A DNA stretch of 64,000 nucleotides, from NCBI RefSeq assembly GCF_003003215.1, contig NZ_PVUF01000020.1:1-64000 (forward strand), given 5' to 3'. Below, in pieces: positions 16,963-25,320 of this stretch; positions within the stretch are counted from its first letter, which is position 1, and the number at the start of each line of letters is the position of its first letter. Both the position numbers and the translations under genes were made by a program. The notes beneath the pieces were generated by a model. The model was not told the origin of the DNA, did no database searches, and saw only the letters and a program-made list of their open reading frames with translations. This DNA comes from Tritonibacter scottomollicae. Its GTDB lineage: Bacteria > Pseudomonadota > Alphaproteobacteria > Rhodobacterales > Rhodobacteraceae.

Positions 16963-18085
16963 CAGGAAAGACAGACCGGAATCCGGCCCGGACCCATCTG
17001 AGGGACCCCAAAGGCCCTCATCCGTCAGTCACAAAACCCGAAGAACACTTTTACTTTTCGTGGACCAAACCCATGAAACACCCAACCTCCACCGAACTGT
17101 ACTGGCACGACGGGATGAGAACTTCCACAGGGCCTATCGGCTAGACCTGTGGCGGTTTCTTCTTCACGAGATAGCCCAGACCGCTCAATCGGCCCGCAAC
17201 TGCCAACTTCTTCGTAAAGCGTGCTGATCCTTTGGCTTCCCGTCGATGTAGCGGATCGGCATCCTGGAAAGGGAAGCCATTTCGATGAAGGCTATTATGG
17301 GCATGATTTCTCATCGCGAATACCAAAAACGCAATAACCTATTGTTATTAAATCGTTTTCCACCATCGGACGGATCAGATCATTCCGCAGCCAACATCAA
17401 AGCACTCTTTTGAAGAGTTCGGGTGTCATGAAATCAAGAGATTGAGTTGCAACCGCTGTTCTGCGATGTCCTCGTCGTCCAATACGACCAAATCAGCGGA
17501 ACGCGGGACCGCTGGCAACCAGCTGCTGCGCTTGAGGAGCCGATTGCCTCGCTGGCCATGTCGCCATTATCGAAGTGACTGAGAAGTTACGGGGTCCCCT
17601 TCCCCGCGCGCGGGAGTTCGAGGATCGAGCCCTTGGTCAAACGGTTTTGGCAACCATCGATCGTCTGCTCCTTGTGCGCTACGGCCCGTAGCCACGATAT
17701 CATGCAACAGACATCCACAACCTACCTCTCAGGCATTAGCACCGATGAAGGCCAAGCGAATATCCGAGGCCAGGACCCAAATCGCCGTCAGCAGGCGCCG
17801 GATAGCGTAGAGCCAGTTATTTAGGGTATGCATCATCAGATCTCAGACATCGAAAAGGGCAGGGGCCGCGGAGGCGCGCAACGATCTGTATGTTCTTCGC
17901 TAGCCGCCTTGGCGCTACTAGCAGCGATGGTCACCAGCTGAGGTTTCACCATGGTGATCGGGATGCCCTCGTCATCAGATCTTCGCCGCGACGAAGGCGA
18001 AAGCCACTTTCACGATCTCAAATACCGCCATACCTCACCCCCCTAACTTTTCTTTCTCAGACACCGTTTGTGTGCCGAGAGCCTA
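16963..18085. other. Long gene-free stretch between the plasmid block and the repC end
   Basis: About 1.1 kb without a convincing gene. At 17031-17060 there is a degenerate leader-motif copy (ACTTTTACTTTTCG). Around 17325-17365 the sequence becomes AT-rich. Short open frames at 17141-17326 (minus), 17633-17824 and 17890-18090 (plus) have no ribosome sites and no recognisable product; they may be gene relics. A cis-acting replication or transfer function is possible but not shown. Confidence 0.5.
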
Positions 18086-18101
18086 CTTAACAGCTGTTAA
18101 G
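18086..18101. promoter_or_regulatory. parS-like centromere site 1
   Basis: CTTAACAGCTGTTAAG is a perfect 16-base palindrome. Its inner 14 bases fit the repABC parS pattern (TTNNCNGCNGNNAA), as I recall it from the family. It lies 42 bases past the repC stop, a usual parS position, and is the presumed binding site for RepB. Confidence 0.75.
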
Positions 18102-18132
18102 TTATGCCATGCCAGCCGCACGCGATCGGAGT

Positions 18133-18146
18133 TTAACAGCTGTTAA
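18133..18146. promoter_or_regulatory. parS-like centromere site 2, overlapping the repC stop codon
   Basis: TTAACAGCTGTTAA repeats the core of site 1. The repC TAA stop (18143-18145, minus strand) lies inside the palindrome, so RepB binding would sit on the end of the replication gene. Confidence 0.75.
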
Positions 18147-19366
18147 GCCGCGTTCCGCCGGCCAATCAATGCCATGACCATTGGGCCACAGGAAAACTCG
18201 CCTGCCGCAGCTTTGGTAGTCAGAGCTCGCAAGTATCCACCAGGCGATCTTATGTCGGCGAAGCGTTCCAGCATCGCAGCAACGACGATCGACGCTTGCT
18301 CCGGACCCATGAACCGCTGTGCTTCTTCCCATGCAGACGCACTGATCCCCATGGCTGGCCGCACATGGCACGCCGCATCGTAAAGCTGATGCCAATGCCG
18401 GATCTCACCTTGGTAGAAGGTCTTAAGCGAGGGGCATGCCGCTATCACTAGGTGGAGCGGGATCTTTGGCAGATGTCTTGTGTCCTGTTCATCAACGTCA
18501 GCCACCGGCTCATTCGCATCCACATCTGGCACACCCGCCGCCACCCCGCTTTTTTCTAAAGCAGGTTCAAAATCTATAGATTCTTTATTTGAATTATGAT
18601 GGTGACGCTCAGATTGGGCATCATTGGTGTTCATTTCTTCTGTTTCAGGGCCATCAATGATGTTGCGTGCCTGGTCAAGGAGAGCTTCAAGATCGGCTCG
18701 ATAGGCCGCGAGGTCCTCAATTGAAAGCTTGCGGCGAAGCGCGCGGGCTGTGAGGGCAGCCTTGTCGCGAAGCTGATCCCAGAAGCCTAGTCCTGGCTGC
18801 ATCTCGTCTCCGAACTCGGCGAGGGCCGCGAGATCGCGTCGCATGAGGCTTACGACCTCTCTGAGGCGCCTGACGCGCTCCTCAGCCTCACGTACGGCCT
18901 CTGCGGCCCGTGCTATCTCCTCAGACTGGCAGTAGAGCGGGGAAAGATCGAAGCCAAAGGCGACGCGGTCTTCGCCGTGCTTGCGGACGTAGCGCTTCCC
19001 ATTGGGGCTATCGCGCCGCTGGAGCAAGCCAGCCTCGACGAGACGCGCGAGGTGACGACGCATCGTTGAGCACGGCATGCCATTGAGGCGCTCGCAGATT
19101 GCCTTGTTCGAGGGGAAGACGACCATCTCGGCGTTCCCGCCAAGCGCATCGTCCGGAAAGAAGCTGAGGAGCCCCTGCAAAACAGTCAGATCACGTTCCG
19201 AGACCCCAAAGGCCGCTTGCGCCTTGGAGAGCTCGCGCAGGAGTTCCCACTTGTTAACGGGTCTGGCCGGAACAGATGCCTCGGGTCGCTCGATGACGCG
19301 CAAATGAGCGTGCGAAATCGGCCGCATAAACGGCGAAATTGGTGTGTACTCCATGAAAATGTTCAC
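18143..19366 (-). CDS. repC: RepC, replication initiator of a repABC plasmid
   Basis: The 407-residue protein starts MNIFMEYTPISPFMRPISHA (an inner Met four codons on is also possible). The N-terminal domain (KWELLRELSKAQAAFGVSERDLTVLQGLLSF and the winged-helix segment CERLNGMPCSTMRRHLARLVEAGLL) is the RepC DNA-binding initiator. A central helical, lower-complexity linker (about 230-290) precedes the C-terminal RepC domain (ACPSLKTFYQGEIRHWHQLY). In this family the origin lies inside repC. Synthesis is expected to be limited by the counter-transcribed RNA encoded opposite its leader (19434-19530). Confidence 0.9.
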   Translation of the reverse strand: MNIFMEYTPISPFMRPISHAHLRVIERPEASVPARPVNKWELLRELSKAQAAFGVSERDLTVLQGLLSFFPDDALGGNAEMVVFPSNKAICERLNGMPCSTMRRHLARLVEAGLLQRRDSPNGKRYVRKHGEDRVAFGFDLSPLYCQSEEIARAAEAVREAEERVRRLREVVSLMRRDLAALAEFGDEMQPGLGFWDQLRDKAALTARALRRKLSIEDLAAYRADLEALLDQARNIIDGPETEEMNTNDAQSERHHHNSNKESIDFEPALEKSGVAAGVPDVDANEPVADVDEQDTRHLPKIPLHLVIAACPSLKTFYQGEIRHWHQLYDAACHVRPAMGISASAWEEAQRFMGPEQASIVVAAMLERFADIRSPGGYLRALTTKAAAGEFSCGPMVMALIGRRNAA

Positions 19367-19404
19367 GAAGACAAAAATTCTAGGGCCCGCGAATCGCTTT
19401 GCGC

Positions 19405-19433
19405 TTGCGGGGTAGGGGCCAGAACGCTACATT
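19405..19433 (+). promoter_or_regulatory. Predicted promoter of the counter-transcribed RNA
   Basis: TTGCGG (19405-19410) and TACATT (19428-19433) have an ideal 17-base spacer and face the plus strand, opposite to repABC, inside the repB-repC gap. Confidence 0.6.
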
Positions 19434-19439
19434 CAGAAG

Positions 19440-19530
19440 TGCGAAAACTGAGATTTTGTAGCGGGCTGATCCCGGTGCGAAACCTTACAAAGGTCTCGTG
19501 AAGCTAGCTTCTCGGGGCCTTTTTCTTTTT
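19440..19530 (+). ncRNA. Predicted counter-transcribed antisense RNA controlling repC (incompatibility RNA)
   Basis: The repB-repC gap carries a plus-strand transcription unit. A promoter ends at 19433 and a strong terminator stem, AGGTCTCGTGAAGC (19491-19504) with GCTTCTCGGGGCCT (19507-19520), is followed by TTTTCTTTTT. The predicted RNA of about 90 bases is complementary to the repC leader. This is the position and build of the small antisense RNA that sets copy number and incompatibility in repABC plasmids. The exact 5' end is inferred. Confidence 0.7.
19491..19530 (+). terminator. Terminator of the counter-transcribed RNA
   Basis: Fourteen-base arms pair with one T-T mismatch and two wobble pairs around a TA turn (19505-19506), followed by TTTTCTTTTT. 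The inner part GAAGCTAGCTTC is not fully palindromic beyond the stem but makes the hairpin very stable. Confidence 0.75.
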
Positions 19531-19567
19531 GCCTGTATCGTGCCTCCTTCTTGTTGGTTGCTCTTCC

Positions 19568-20497
19568 TCAGTCTTCTGAACGCTTCCAGCGCTCATGAAG
19601 CTCGGTAATCAGCTTTGGGGCATTGCCCTCCAACCAGCTGATAAAATCAGGTTCATCCGTAGTCAGATCGAGTTTAAGCTGCTTGCCTTGGCGGCCGGTC
19701 TTGACCGTCGCAGCTCCGACACCGGGGATCGCCAAAGCAGGCACGCCTTTTCTAGACGGGCTTGCTTTCTTCTCTGCGCTCTTCGCGGCTGCCAGAACTG
19801 CGAGAAACGCACGCTCAGAAACCTCATCGACCGAGCCGGAACTTTCGGACTTGGCTGCATGAGCTACGGCTTGCAGTTGGTCTCGATCACCGTCGTAGGC
19901 ACCCAAAGCCTTTTTGAGCTCTTCCCATCTCGGGCGACCAATCCCGGGAGCCGCACCAATTGCCTGGATGAGTTCCTCGCCGACCGTCCGAACGACACTC
20001 AAGAGTTGTGAAACCCCAGCTTCGTGGAGGTTAAGGACTTCGGCGACACCTCGATTGGTGCGCTCAGCCCCTTCCAAATGATCACCGTCCAGAAGTGCCG
20101 TCGCAACGAGCGCACGCTCAATAAAGCTCAGATCACGACGCTCTTGGTTCTCGAGAAGCTGATCTCGAAGCGCTTGATCACCCTCAACCTCTGTGACGAT
20201 AGCTCGAACTTTGATACCGAGTTCGCGACATGCTTCTAAGCGTCTGCGGCCATAGATCAGGTTGTAGCGATCGCCTTCCAGTGGGCGGACCAAGACAGGC
20301 ACACGCTGACCGTTCTTGGAAATAGAGTTCTTCAGTCCCTCAACTTCAATCTGAAGCCTGTCATCCAACCGTCCTTCGGTAACAATCTGCGCCGGATCGA
20401 TCTCAAAAACACCGCCACGCAGTCGGCGCCCTTCAAGAGCGTCAGGAGCGTTGCGAAGGGTCTGCAGCGGCAGGCCAAGTTTAGGCTTTCTTGCCAT
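19568..20497 (-). CDS. repB: RepB, ParB-type partition protein
   Basis: The 309-residue protein starts MARKPKLGLPLQTLRNAPDA, within the last 17 bases of repA. The ParB N-terminal domain (NGQRVPVLVRPLEGDRYNLIYGRRRLEACRELG) is followed by the CTPase/clamp motif region (LENQERRDLSFIERALVATALL) and a helix-turn-helix (RGVAEVLNLHEAGVSQLLSVVRTV). It should bind the parS palindromes at 18086 and 18133 and interact with RepA. The order repA-repB-repC on one strand is the family standard. Confidence 0.9.
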   Translation of the reverse strand: MARKPKLGLPLQTLRNAPDALEGRRLRGGVFEIDPAQIVTEGRLDDRLQIEVEGLKNSISKNGQRVPVLVRPLEGDRYNLIYGRRRLEACRELGIKVRAIVTEVEGDQALRDQLLENQERRDLSFIERALVATALLDGDHLEGAERTNRGVAEVLNLHEAGVSQLLSVVRTVGEELIQAIGAAPGIGRPRWEELKKALGAYDGDRDQLQAVAHAAKSESSGSVDEVSERAFLAVLAAAKSAEKKASPSRKGVPALAIPGVGAATVKTGRQGKQLKLDLTTDEPDFISWLEGNAPKLITELHERWKRSED

Positions 20498-21674
20498 TCC
20501 GCCCCCATGTGTTCTGGATGATTTCAGCGATCTCATCGTTCACTGCGTTCATAGATTCGATCGCACGATCAAACGTCTGACGCGTGAAGTCCCTCTTGTC
20601 AGCTTCGTAGAGCGTTTGCTTGGTCAAGCCGGCATCAGAAATTGCGGTCGATTCAACCATGTGATTGGTCAGGACCGACCTCCCAAACAGCCCGCGAATG
20701 AAGGCGATGACTTCGGTTTGTGGCGCGTCGCCGACTTTGTATCGCGTTGGCAAGAAGCGCAGCCAATCGAAGCGCAAATTTGCGCCTGCATCCCTGATTA
20801 CTCCCAGGAGATCCGCCGTCATTCGCAGGAATTGGGACATCGACATAAGGTCAAGCATCTGCGGGTGAACCGTCACGAGGACGCCCGAGGACGCGGAAAG
20901 TGCTGACATCGTCAAGAAACCAAGCTGCGGCGGGCAGTCGATCACAACAACGTCGTAGTTCGCTTCAACACTATCGAGTGCGTCATGAACTCTCGCGAAG
21001 AACGCCTTCGCTCCGCCTCGCTGGATAGCAGCAGGCGTCTCGTGCTCGAACTCCATGAGTTCAAGGTTGCCTGGGATGAGATCAAGGCCGCGAATGTAAG
21101 TCTTGCGGATCACTTCGGAGATCGGAACCGGATCGTCGTAGCGAACGGCATCATAGAGGGTTCCGCCCTCCATGAGGTCGAGTTCTGGCTGGATTCCGTG
21201 AAGAGCCGAAAGAGATGCTTGGGGGTCGAGATCGATCGCAAGAACTCTGTACCCCTTGAGCGCCAAGCGCTGAGCGAGGTGAGCAGACGTCGTCGTTTTG
21301 CCGCTTCCGCCCTTGAAGTTCACCACTGAAATGACTTGAAGCTCGTCACCGTCGCGACGCCCAGGCACGTAAGTTCCAGACTTTTTTGCGTTTCCTTCAA
21401 GCGTCTGCCGGATTTCCCAGATATCGTCGAGCGTATAGCGGCGATGACTTCCCGCCGTCGTCTCGACGTCAACGATCTTTCCTTCTCGATGAAGCTTCCG
21501 AAGATAGGTATGGTCGACGCCAAGGAGCTCAGCAGCTTCGCCGCTTGTCAAAGTGCGCATCACCTTCTTTGCATCCGGTGGGAAGTGCGCAGCGCGCTGA
21601 GCATGCAGGTTCGACGCGAGAAGTTCCGCGTAGTGCCCGATGGCGATATCTAGATCTTGTTCTGCTTCGCTCAT
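20481..21674 (-). CDS. repA: RepA, ParA-type partition ATPase
   Basis: The 397-residue protein has an N-terminal MerR-like helix-turn-helix (LTSGEAAELLGVDHTYLRKL, about residues 42-62), as RepA proteins use for operon autoregulation. The deviant Walker A KGGSGKTTTSAHLAQRL (about 120), DLDPQASLSALHG and VVVIDCPPQLGFLTMSALSA (Walker B region) follow. Length and architecture match repABC RepA. It overlaps repB, so the genes form one operon. It would drive plasmid segregation and repress the operon. Confidence 0.92.
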   Translation of the reverse strand: MSEAEQDLDIAIGHYAELLASNLHAQRAAHFPPDAKKVMRTLTSGEAAELLGVDHTYLRKLHREGKIVDVETTAGSHRRYTLDDIWEIRQTLEGNAKKSGTYVPGRRDGDELQVISVVNFKGGSGKTTTSAHLAQRLALKGYRVLAIDLDPQASLSALHGIQPELDLMEGGTLYDAVRYDDPVPISEVIRKTYIRGLDLIPGNLELMEFEHETPAAIQRGGAKAFFARVHDALDSVEANYDVVVIDCPPQLGFLTMSALSASSGVLVTVHPQMLDLMSMSQFLRMTADLLGVIRDAGANLRFDWLRFLPTRYKVGDAPQTEVIAFIRGLFGRSVLTNHMVESTAISDAGLTKQTLYEADKRDFTRQTFDRAIESMNAVNDEIAEIIQNTWGRNGKKA

Positions 21675-21808
21675 GTCTGCCCCGATCCGTGGGCGCGTTT
21701 TTTATGTGACCGCGCGTTATTTTTCGAGACTATTGCCCGACCAGCCAGATTCGTGCAAGCACTTTCTAGATTTAGTGGCAATCCGTTAAGCCAACACAAG
21801 TGTCGTGT

Positions 21809-22690
21809 TCACAGGAGCCCCAACTTTTCCGCACGCTCAAGCAGCATTTTGACCGAAGACGGCTGCCAGCTAATACGGCCTCGAGGGGTGCGCTCACGCA
21901 TCGATTCTAGCCGGTCGCAGATCGCCTGCAGTGTGATTTCGGGGTCCGAGCCTTTGATGGCAGCCACGATAGCTGGCAGGCGGTCATCGGTTTCGCGGCG
22001 TCCGGCGCGGCCAAGCACTTCATCTGGTAGAAACCCGTCGCGGACATAGACTTTCACAGCACGGAGTAGGCGGCTTTGGGTCCAGTGCCGGTCGTGGGGC
22101 AGGGGGCCATTAATGATTCGCAAAACATCTTCCCAGGCCATATCCGGCCGTAGGCGTCGCACGTGGGGCACCCAATCCTGCGCGGTTTCGTTCAGGCGCT
22201 CCATGTAGCCGTCCTGTCGTGCCAGCCGCACCTTGCGCAGCGCGGCGGGGTCTTTGGTGCGAAGCCCAGGATTGCCACCAACGCGCCCTTTGGCGCGCGC
22301 AGAGGCAAGCCCGGCCTTTGTGCGCTCACGTATCAGCGCGCGCTCGAACTCGGCCGCGGCGCCCAGAACCTGCAATGTGAATTTTCCTTGAGGGGAGGCG
22401 GTGTCGATTGGATCCTGCAGCGAGCGGAAGAAAGCTCCCTTGGCCTCCAGACGTTCGATCACCTCCAGCAGATGCGACAGGGATCGCGCAAGCCGGTCGA
22501 TCCGCACAACGACCAGCGTATCGCCGCTCTGGACGCGTTCGAGCAAACGCGCGAGTACAGGACGCGCGCGATTGCCGCCTGAGGCGTGCTCTTCAAAGAT
22601 CTCGGCACAGCCCGCAGATTGCAGCGCCTCAGACTGGGGCAGGGGGGTCTGATCCTCCGTGGAAACGCGGGCATAGCCTATCAGGGGCAT
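21809..22690 (-). CDS. Serine recombinase (resolvase/invertase family)
   Basis: The 293-residue protein begins MPLIGYARVSTEDQTPLPQ, with the catalytic serine in the ARVST motif. It continues DTLVVVRIDRLARSLSHLLEVIERL (arginine active-site segment) and AAAEFERALIRERTKAGLASARAKGR (E helix). The roughly 120-residue C-terminal part after the resolvase core is longer than a simple DNA-binding tail and may hold a second DNA-binding unit. The start follows the family onset; a longer frame to 22753 exists and no ribosome site is strong. Position beside repA suggests multimer resolution for plasmid stability. Confidence 0.85.
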   Translation of the reverse strand: MPLIGYARVSTEDQTPLPQSEALQSAGCAEIFEEHASGGNRARPVLARLLERVQSGDTLVVVRIDRLARSLSHLLEVIERLEAKGAFFRSLQDPIDTASPQGKFTLQVLGAAAEFERALIRERTKAGLASARAKGRVGGNPGLRTKDPAALRKVRLARQDGYMERLNETAQDWVPHVRRLRPDMAWEDVLRIINGPLPHDRHWTQSRLLRAVKVYVRDGFLPDEVLGRAGRRETDDRLPAIVAAIKGSDPEITLQAICDRLESMRERTPRGRISWQPSSVKMLLERAEKLGLL

Positions 22691-22726
22691 GAAAACGGGG
22701 CCGATTGCAATTTCATATGCCGTTAC

Positions 22727-22740
22727 TAAACGACCGTTTA
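22727..22740. promoter_or_regulatory. Inverted repeat upstream of the serine recombinase gene
   Basis: TAAACGACCGTTTA has perfect 6-base arms around AC and is directly followed by another TAAACG. It lies 37 bases before the chosen recombinase start and could be an operator or part of a resolution site. Function not shown. Confidence 0.4.
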
Positions 22741-22889
22741 TAAACGAATGCAAGCAAGTGTTTTCTCATTGTGCCGATGCACAATCCCCTAGTTTCCTTG
22801 CATTGATCGCGATCTGAAAGGTTCCGTCGGCAGTCGCGCGCACGTAATGTGTAAAGAGCATTGTCGACGGTCACAAAACAGCTTGGGTA

Positions 22890-22917
22890 ATGTGCAAATA
22901 ATCTGTATTTTGCACAT
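22890..22917 (+). promoter_or_regulatory. Inverted repeat abutting the start codon of the HTH protein gene
   Basis: ATGTGCAAA (22890-22898) and TTTGCACAT (22909-22917) are perfect arms with a 10-base gap. The right arm ends at the base before the ATG at 22918, with no room for a normal ribosome site, which fits an autorepressed gene or a leaderless message. Confidence 0.55.
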
Positions 22918-23985
22918 ATGATGCCACAATCGACTATTATTCCTGAAGATTTCGACGAACCCCTCGACATCGGAGAGGGGGATGAGGATGCTTCGGAAGA
23001 AGTTCTCTGGTACCTGCCGGGCCCGATCGAAGAGGAACCGGATTACCGGCTTCCCGGACCTCGGGCGGGACAGCCGGAAAAGGGCCTCATTGATGACTGG
23101 GCAAGGGCCGAAGCGGATCAGGCTGCGCTTCTGGCAAGGGTGGCCGGGCGCTTGGGTGCGCTCGATGACCGATTGGCTCGCGCGCCCAAAGGCTGGCTGC
23201 ATAGGTTGGCACTGATCGAGGCGGCAGACCTGAGCTGGTTTGCAGGAGATCGCGTAGGCCCGGATCGTCTGGCGCTATGGATTTCTATGCGCCTGTCAGG
23301 CGCACAAGATGACCCAAATGCCTTGGCGCGAATTGGATGGGCCGTTCGGCGACTGACAGGCGGTCCTGACCCGATAGTCGATATCGCAGCCTTCCTCGAC
23401 CGCCGCGATCCTGAAAACATCGATGAAAATGCCGAGCGCTTCGACGATCGCGCGAGCGGTTGGCTGGATTTGATGAAACAGGCCGCCGATCTTCATCCGA
23501 TCACCCGCGCCTGCATGGGGTTTCATCTCTGGAGTCTTGCGGGCCTTGGGCAGCAGGGCGATCGGGTGGAAGCAGCGGTCACGGCCGCGCGCATCGCGGC
23601 TAGCGAGGGAAACGGGGCAATTTTCGCACCGTTGGCAATGGGCGGGGCAGGGGGCCTGCGCGCGAGTGGGCCATCGGCAGAGCGCCTTAAACAATGGCTC
23701 GAGGGGATGCAGACAGCTATCCTCATGGCGATGCGGCGCCTCGACGATATCCAATCATGGTCAGCGAAGGCCAAAGCAGAGATGTCAACGCTCTCAGGCA
23801 AGACACCGCCGGTCCTGAGCGCCCTGCTGACCGAATGGCCCCTCGTTTCCGCCCCGATGGCCGAATTGTGGATCGGTGCTAGCCGCGCCACCGCTCAACG
23901 CAATCTCGCCTGGATGGAAGCGAAGGGTCTAATCCGTGAAGTGACGGGGCAGGGACGGTTTCGGATGTGGAGTATTGCGATTTAG
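22918..23985 (+). CDS. repABC-associated helix-turn-helix protein (RHE_PE00001/DUF1612-like)
   Basis: The 355-residue protein has an acidic N-terminus (FDEPLDIGEGDEDASEE). A helical middle contains LARAPKGWLHRLALIEAADLSWFAG, and a C-terminal winged-helix segment reads WPLVSAPMAELWIGASRATA then QRNLAWMEAKGLIREVTGQG. This plan resembles proteins found next to repABC operons in rhizobia; the family name is from memory. Tandem ATGs at 22918 and 22921 abut an inverted repeat. It may be a DNA-binding regulator of plasmid functions; no target is known. Confidence 0.6.
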   Translation: MMPQSTIIPEDFDEPLDIGEGDEDASEEVLWYLPGPIEEEPDYRLPGPRAGQPEKGLIDDWARAEADQAALLARVAGRLGALDDRLARAPKGWLHRLALIEAADLSWFAGDRVGPDRLALWISMRLSGAQDDPNALARIGWAVRRLTGGPDPIVDIAAFLDRRDPENIDENAERFDDRASGWLDLMKQAADLHPITRACMGFHLWSLAGLGQQGDRVEAAVTAARIAASEGNGAIFAPLAMGGAGGLRASGPSAERLKQWLEGMQTAILMAMRRLDDIQSWSAKAKAEMSTLSGKTPPVLSALLTEWPLVSAPMAELWIGASRATAQRNLAWMEAKGLIREVTGQGRFRMWSIAI

Positions 23986-24054
23986 GCCGACCAGCGGCCA
24001 GTCGAAATCTGTTCCAGTTTCGAGCGCTCTGATTACAGATTATCCTTTATTGCA

Positions 24055-24615
24055 TCACCCCAAAGTCAGCACCATCTCCTCCGAGAGCGACAAGTCCGGA
24101 ATATGCAGGTTCTCAGGTGCCGGGCCTTTGCGAATGCGCCCAGCCGCGTCATAATGGGAGCCGTGACAGGGGCAGAACCAACCCCCGAAATCCCCCGCCC
24201 CATCCCCCAGAGGGACACAGCCCAGATGGGTACAGACACCGATCATGACCAGATATGCCTCGTGACCCGCAATGGCCCGGTTCTCATCGCTTGCCAGCGC
24301 ATCGTCGGGCAGATTTGGGTTGCGCGCCGAGCTGTCAGGCAGGTCAGAGACCGCCTGTGCCCGAGCCTGAGCCATTTCTGCCTCCGTTCGATGACGGATA
24401 AAGACAGGTTTTCCGCGCCAGTTGACGGTCAATTGCGTTCCGGGCGCGAGATCGGAAATATCAACAGTGATCTGTGCCAAGGCGCGGACATCGGCGGAGG
24501 GGTTCATCTGGTTCACCAGTGGCCAGAGCGCAGCCCCTGTTGCCACGACCCCTGCCCCGGCCGTTGCGTAATACAGGAAATCCCTGCGGGCGGTATTCTC
24601 TGACGCTTCCATCAT
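24055..24615 (-). CDS. petA: Rieske iron-sulfur subunit of the cytochrome bc1 complex (orphan plasmid copy)
   Basis: The 186-residue protein has a Tat-type signal anchor ([19 protein letters not shown]). Both [2Fe-2S] boxes are present, CTHLGC (about residue 128) and [20 protein letters not shown] (about 150), with the Cys and His ligands and disulfide cysteines. It is full length. No cytochrome b or c1 gene accompanies it here. A CueR-type promoter sits directly upstream, and the predicted transcript start falls at the first ATG. It would work in the periplasm, moving electrons from quinol to cytochrome c. A copper-inducible spare copy replacing a damaged chromosomal subunit is my inference. 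Confidence 0.88.
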   Translation of the reverse strand: MMEASENTARRDFLYYATAGAGVVATGAALWPLVNQMNPSADVRALAQITVDISDLAPGTQLTVNWRGKPVFIRHRTEAEMAQARAQAVSDLPDSSARNPNLPDDALASDENRAIAGHEAYLVMIGVCTHLGCVPLGDGAGDFGGWFCPCHGSHYDAAGRIRKGPAPENLHIPDLSLSEEMVLTLG

Positions 24616-24621
24616 CGGGCA

Positions 24622-24652
24622 TGTGTCCGTGCCTCCCGCGCTGGAAGGTCAA
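24622..24652 (-). promoter_or_regulatory. CueR-type promoter of the Rieske gene
   Basis: On the minus strand TTGACC (24652-24647) is followed by the TTCC-N7-GAGG dyad and, after 19 bases, a weak -10 GACACA (24627-24622). It shares TTGACC-YTCC-N7-GGAR with four other sites; its right half is the most diverged. Predicted start of transcription is within a few bases of the ATG. Confidence 0.6.
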
Positions 24653-24718
24653 CACGCGAGATGTAACGTTTTGTCAGCGCACCTCTCTACGGATCATCAA
24701 ACAGGCCTTGTCGGCGCA

Positions 24719-25243
24719 TTAATGGTGCGGGCCCGCGCCTTTTGCCATCATGAGGTGGTGCTCCTGGTGATGCGCCCCGATGGTCATCAGACCAAAGAAA
24801 CCAAGTCCCTGAATCTGCGCGGCATCGCCATCGACACTGAGCGCCACGCCATCTTTTAAGTCCTCTGTCACAACGTCCCAGCCGGTCTCGGCCGCGAGAA
24901 AGGGCGCATGGGCGGGCACCATGGCGCGGATGGCCTCGAGAACACGGGGGGTGCCCCGAATCTCGAACCGGGCCCCTTCCGGCCGCAGGGTGCGGGCGAC
25001 CACGGCCTCTTGGGTCAGAAGGTCCATATCGACCAGATGGCGGCGCAATCCGTCAATATCGACCCGCTCCCAATCCGTCTCGGGATCGGCCTGCAGGATC
25101 GTTACGATTTCCGCCAAGGCGGCAAAGGCCGATTGCCCGGTTTCCTGCGGTCCGCCCATGTCGTGACCAGCCGCGGAATTGGCGTGCTGCGCGGCCACGG
25201 GTGCGGCCATCACTATGGCAAGGACGAAGGGAATGAGACGCAT
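24719..25243 (-). CDS. Exported His/Met-rich protein, function unknown
   Basis: The 174-residue protein has a clear signal peptide (MRLIPFVLAIVMAAPVAAQ). It has histidine-containing ends: HANSAAGHDMGG after the cleavage site, and TIGAHHQEHHLMMAKGAGPHH at the C-terminus, which could bind metal. The middle is helical. The start at 25243 has AAGGACC at the right distance; a TTG five codons upstream is possible. It is divergent from a Crp/Fnr regulator and upstream of the Rieske gene on the same strand. A periplasmic metal-binding role is inferred from composition only. Confidence 0.6.
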   Translation of the reverse strand: MRLIPFVLAIVMAAPVAAQHANSAAGHDMGGPQETGQSAFAALAEIVTILQADPETDWERVDIDGLRRHLVDMDLLTQEAVVARTLRPEGARFEIRGTPRVLEAIRAMVPAHAPFLAAETGWDVVTEDLKDGVALSVDGDAAQIQGLGFFGLMTIGAHHQEHHLMMAKGAGPHH

Positions 25244-25302
25244 GGACAGGTCCTTCAATGGGGTGGTGTCATGTTTACGCTAGCAGGGGCGGATGCATCG
25301 TA

Positions 25303-25320
25303 ATATGATTTCAATCATAT
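25303..25320. promoter_or_regulatory. Perfect palindrome covering the start codon of the Crp/Fnr gene
   Basis: ATATGATTTCAATCATAT has 8-base arms around TC, and its last two bases are the first two bases of the ATG at 25319. It lies in the 75-base gap between divergent genes. It is a likely operator for the Crp/Fnr protein, although it does not match the textbook FNR box (TTGAT-N4-ATCAA). Confidence 0.55.

Noticed and set aside
17141-17326. Short minus-strand frame in the gap beside repC
   Set aside because: No ribosome site, no domain and no operon partner; possibly a relic, but not supportable as a gene.
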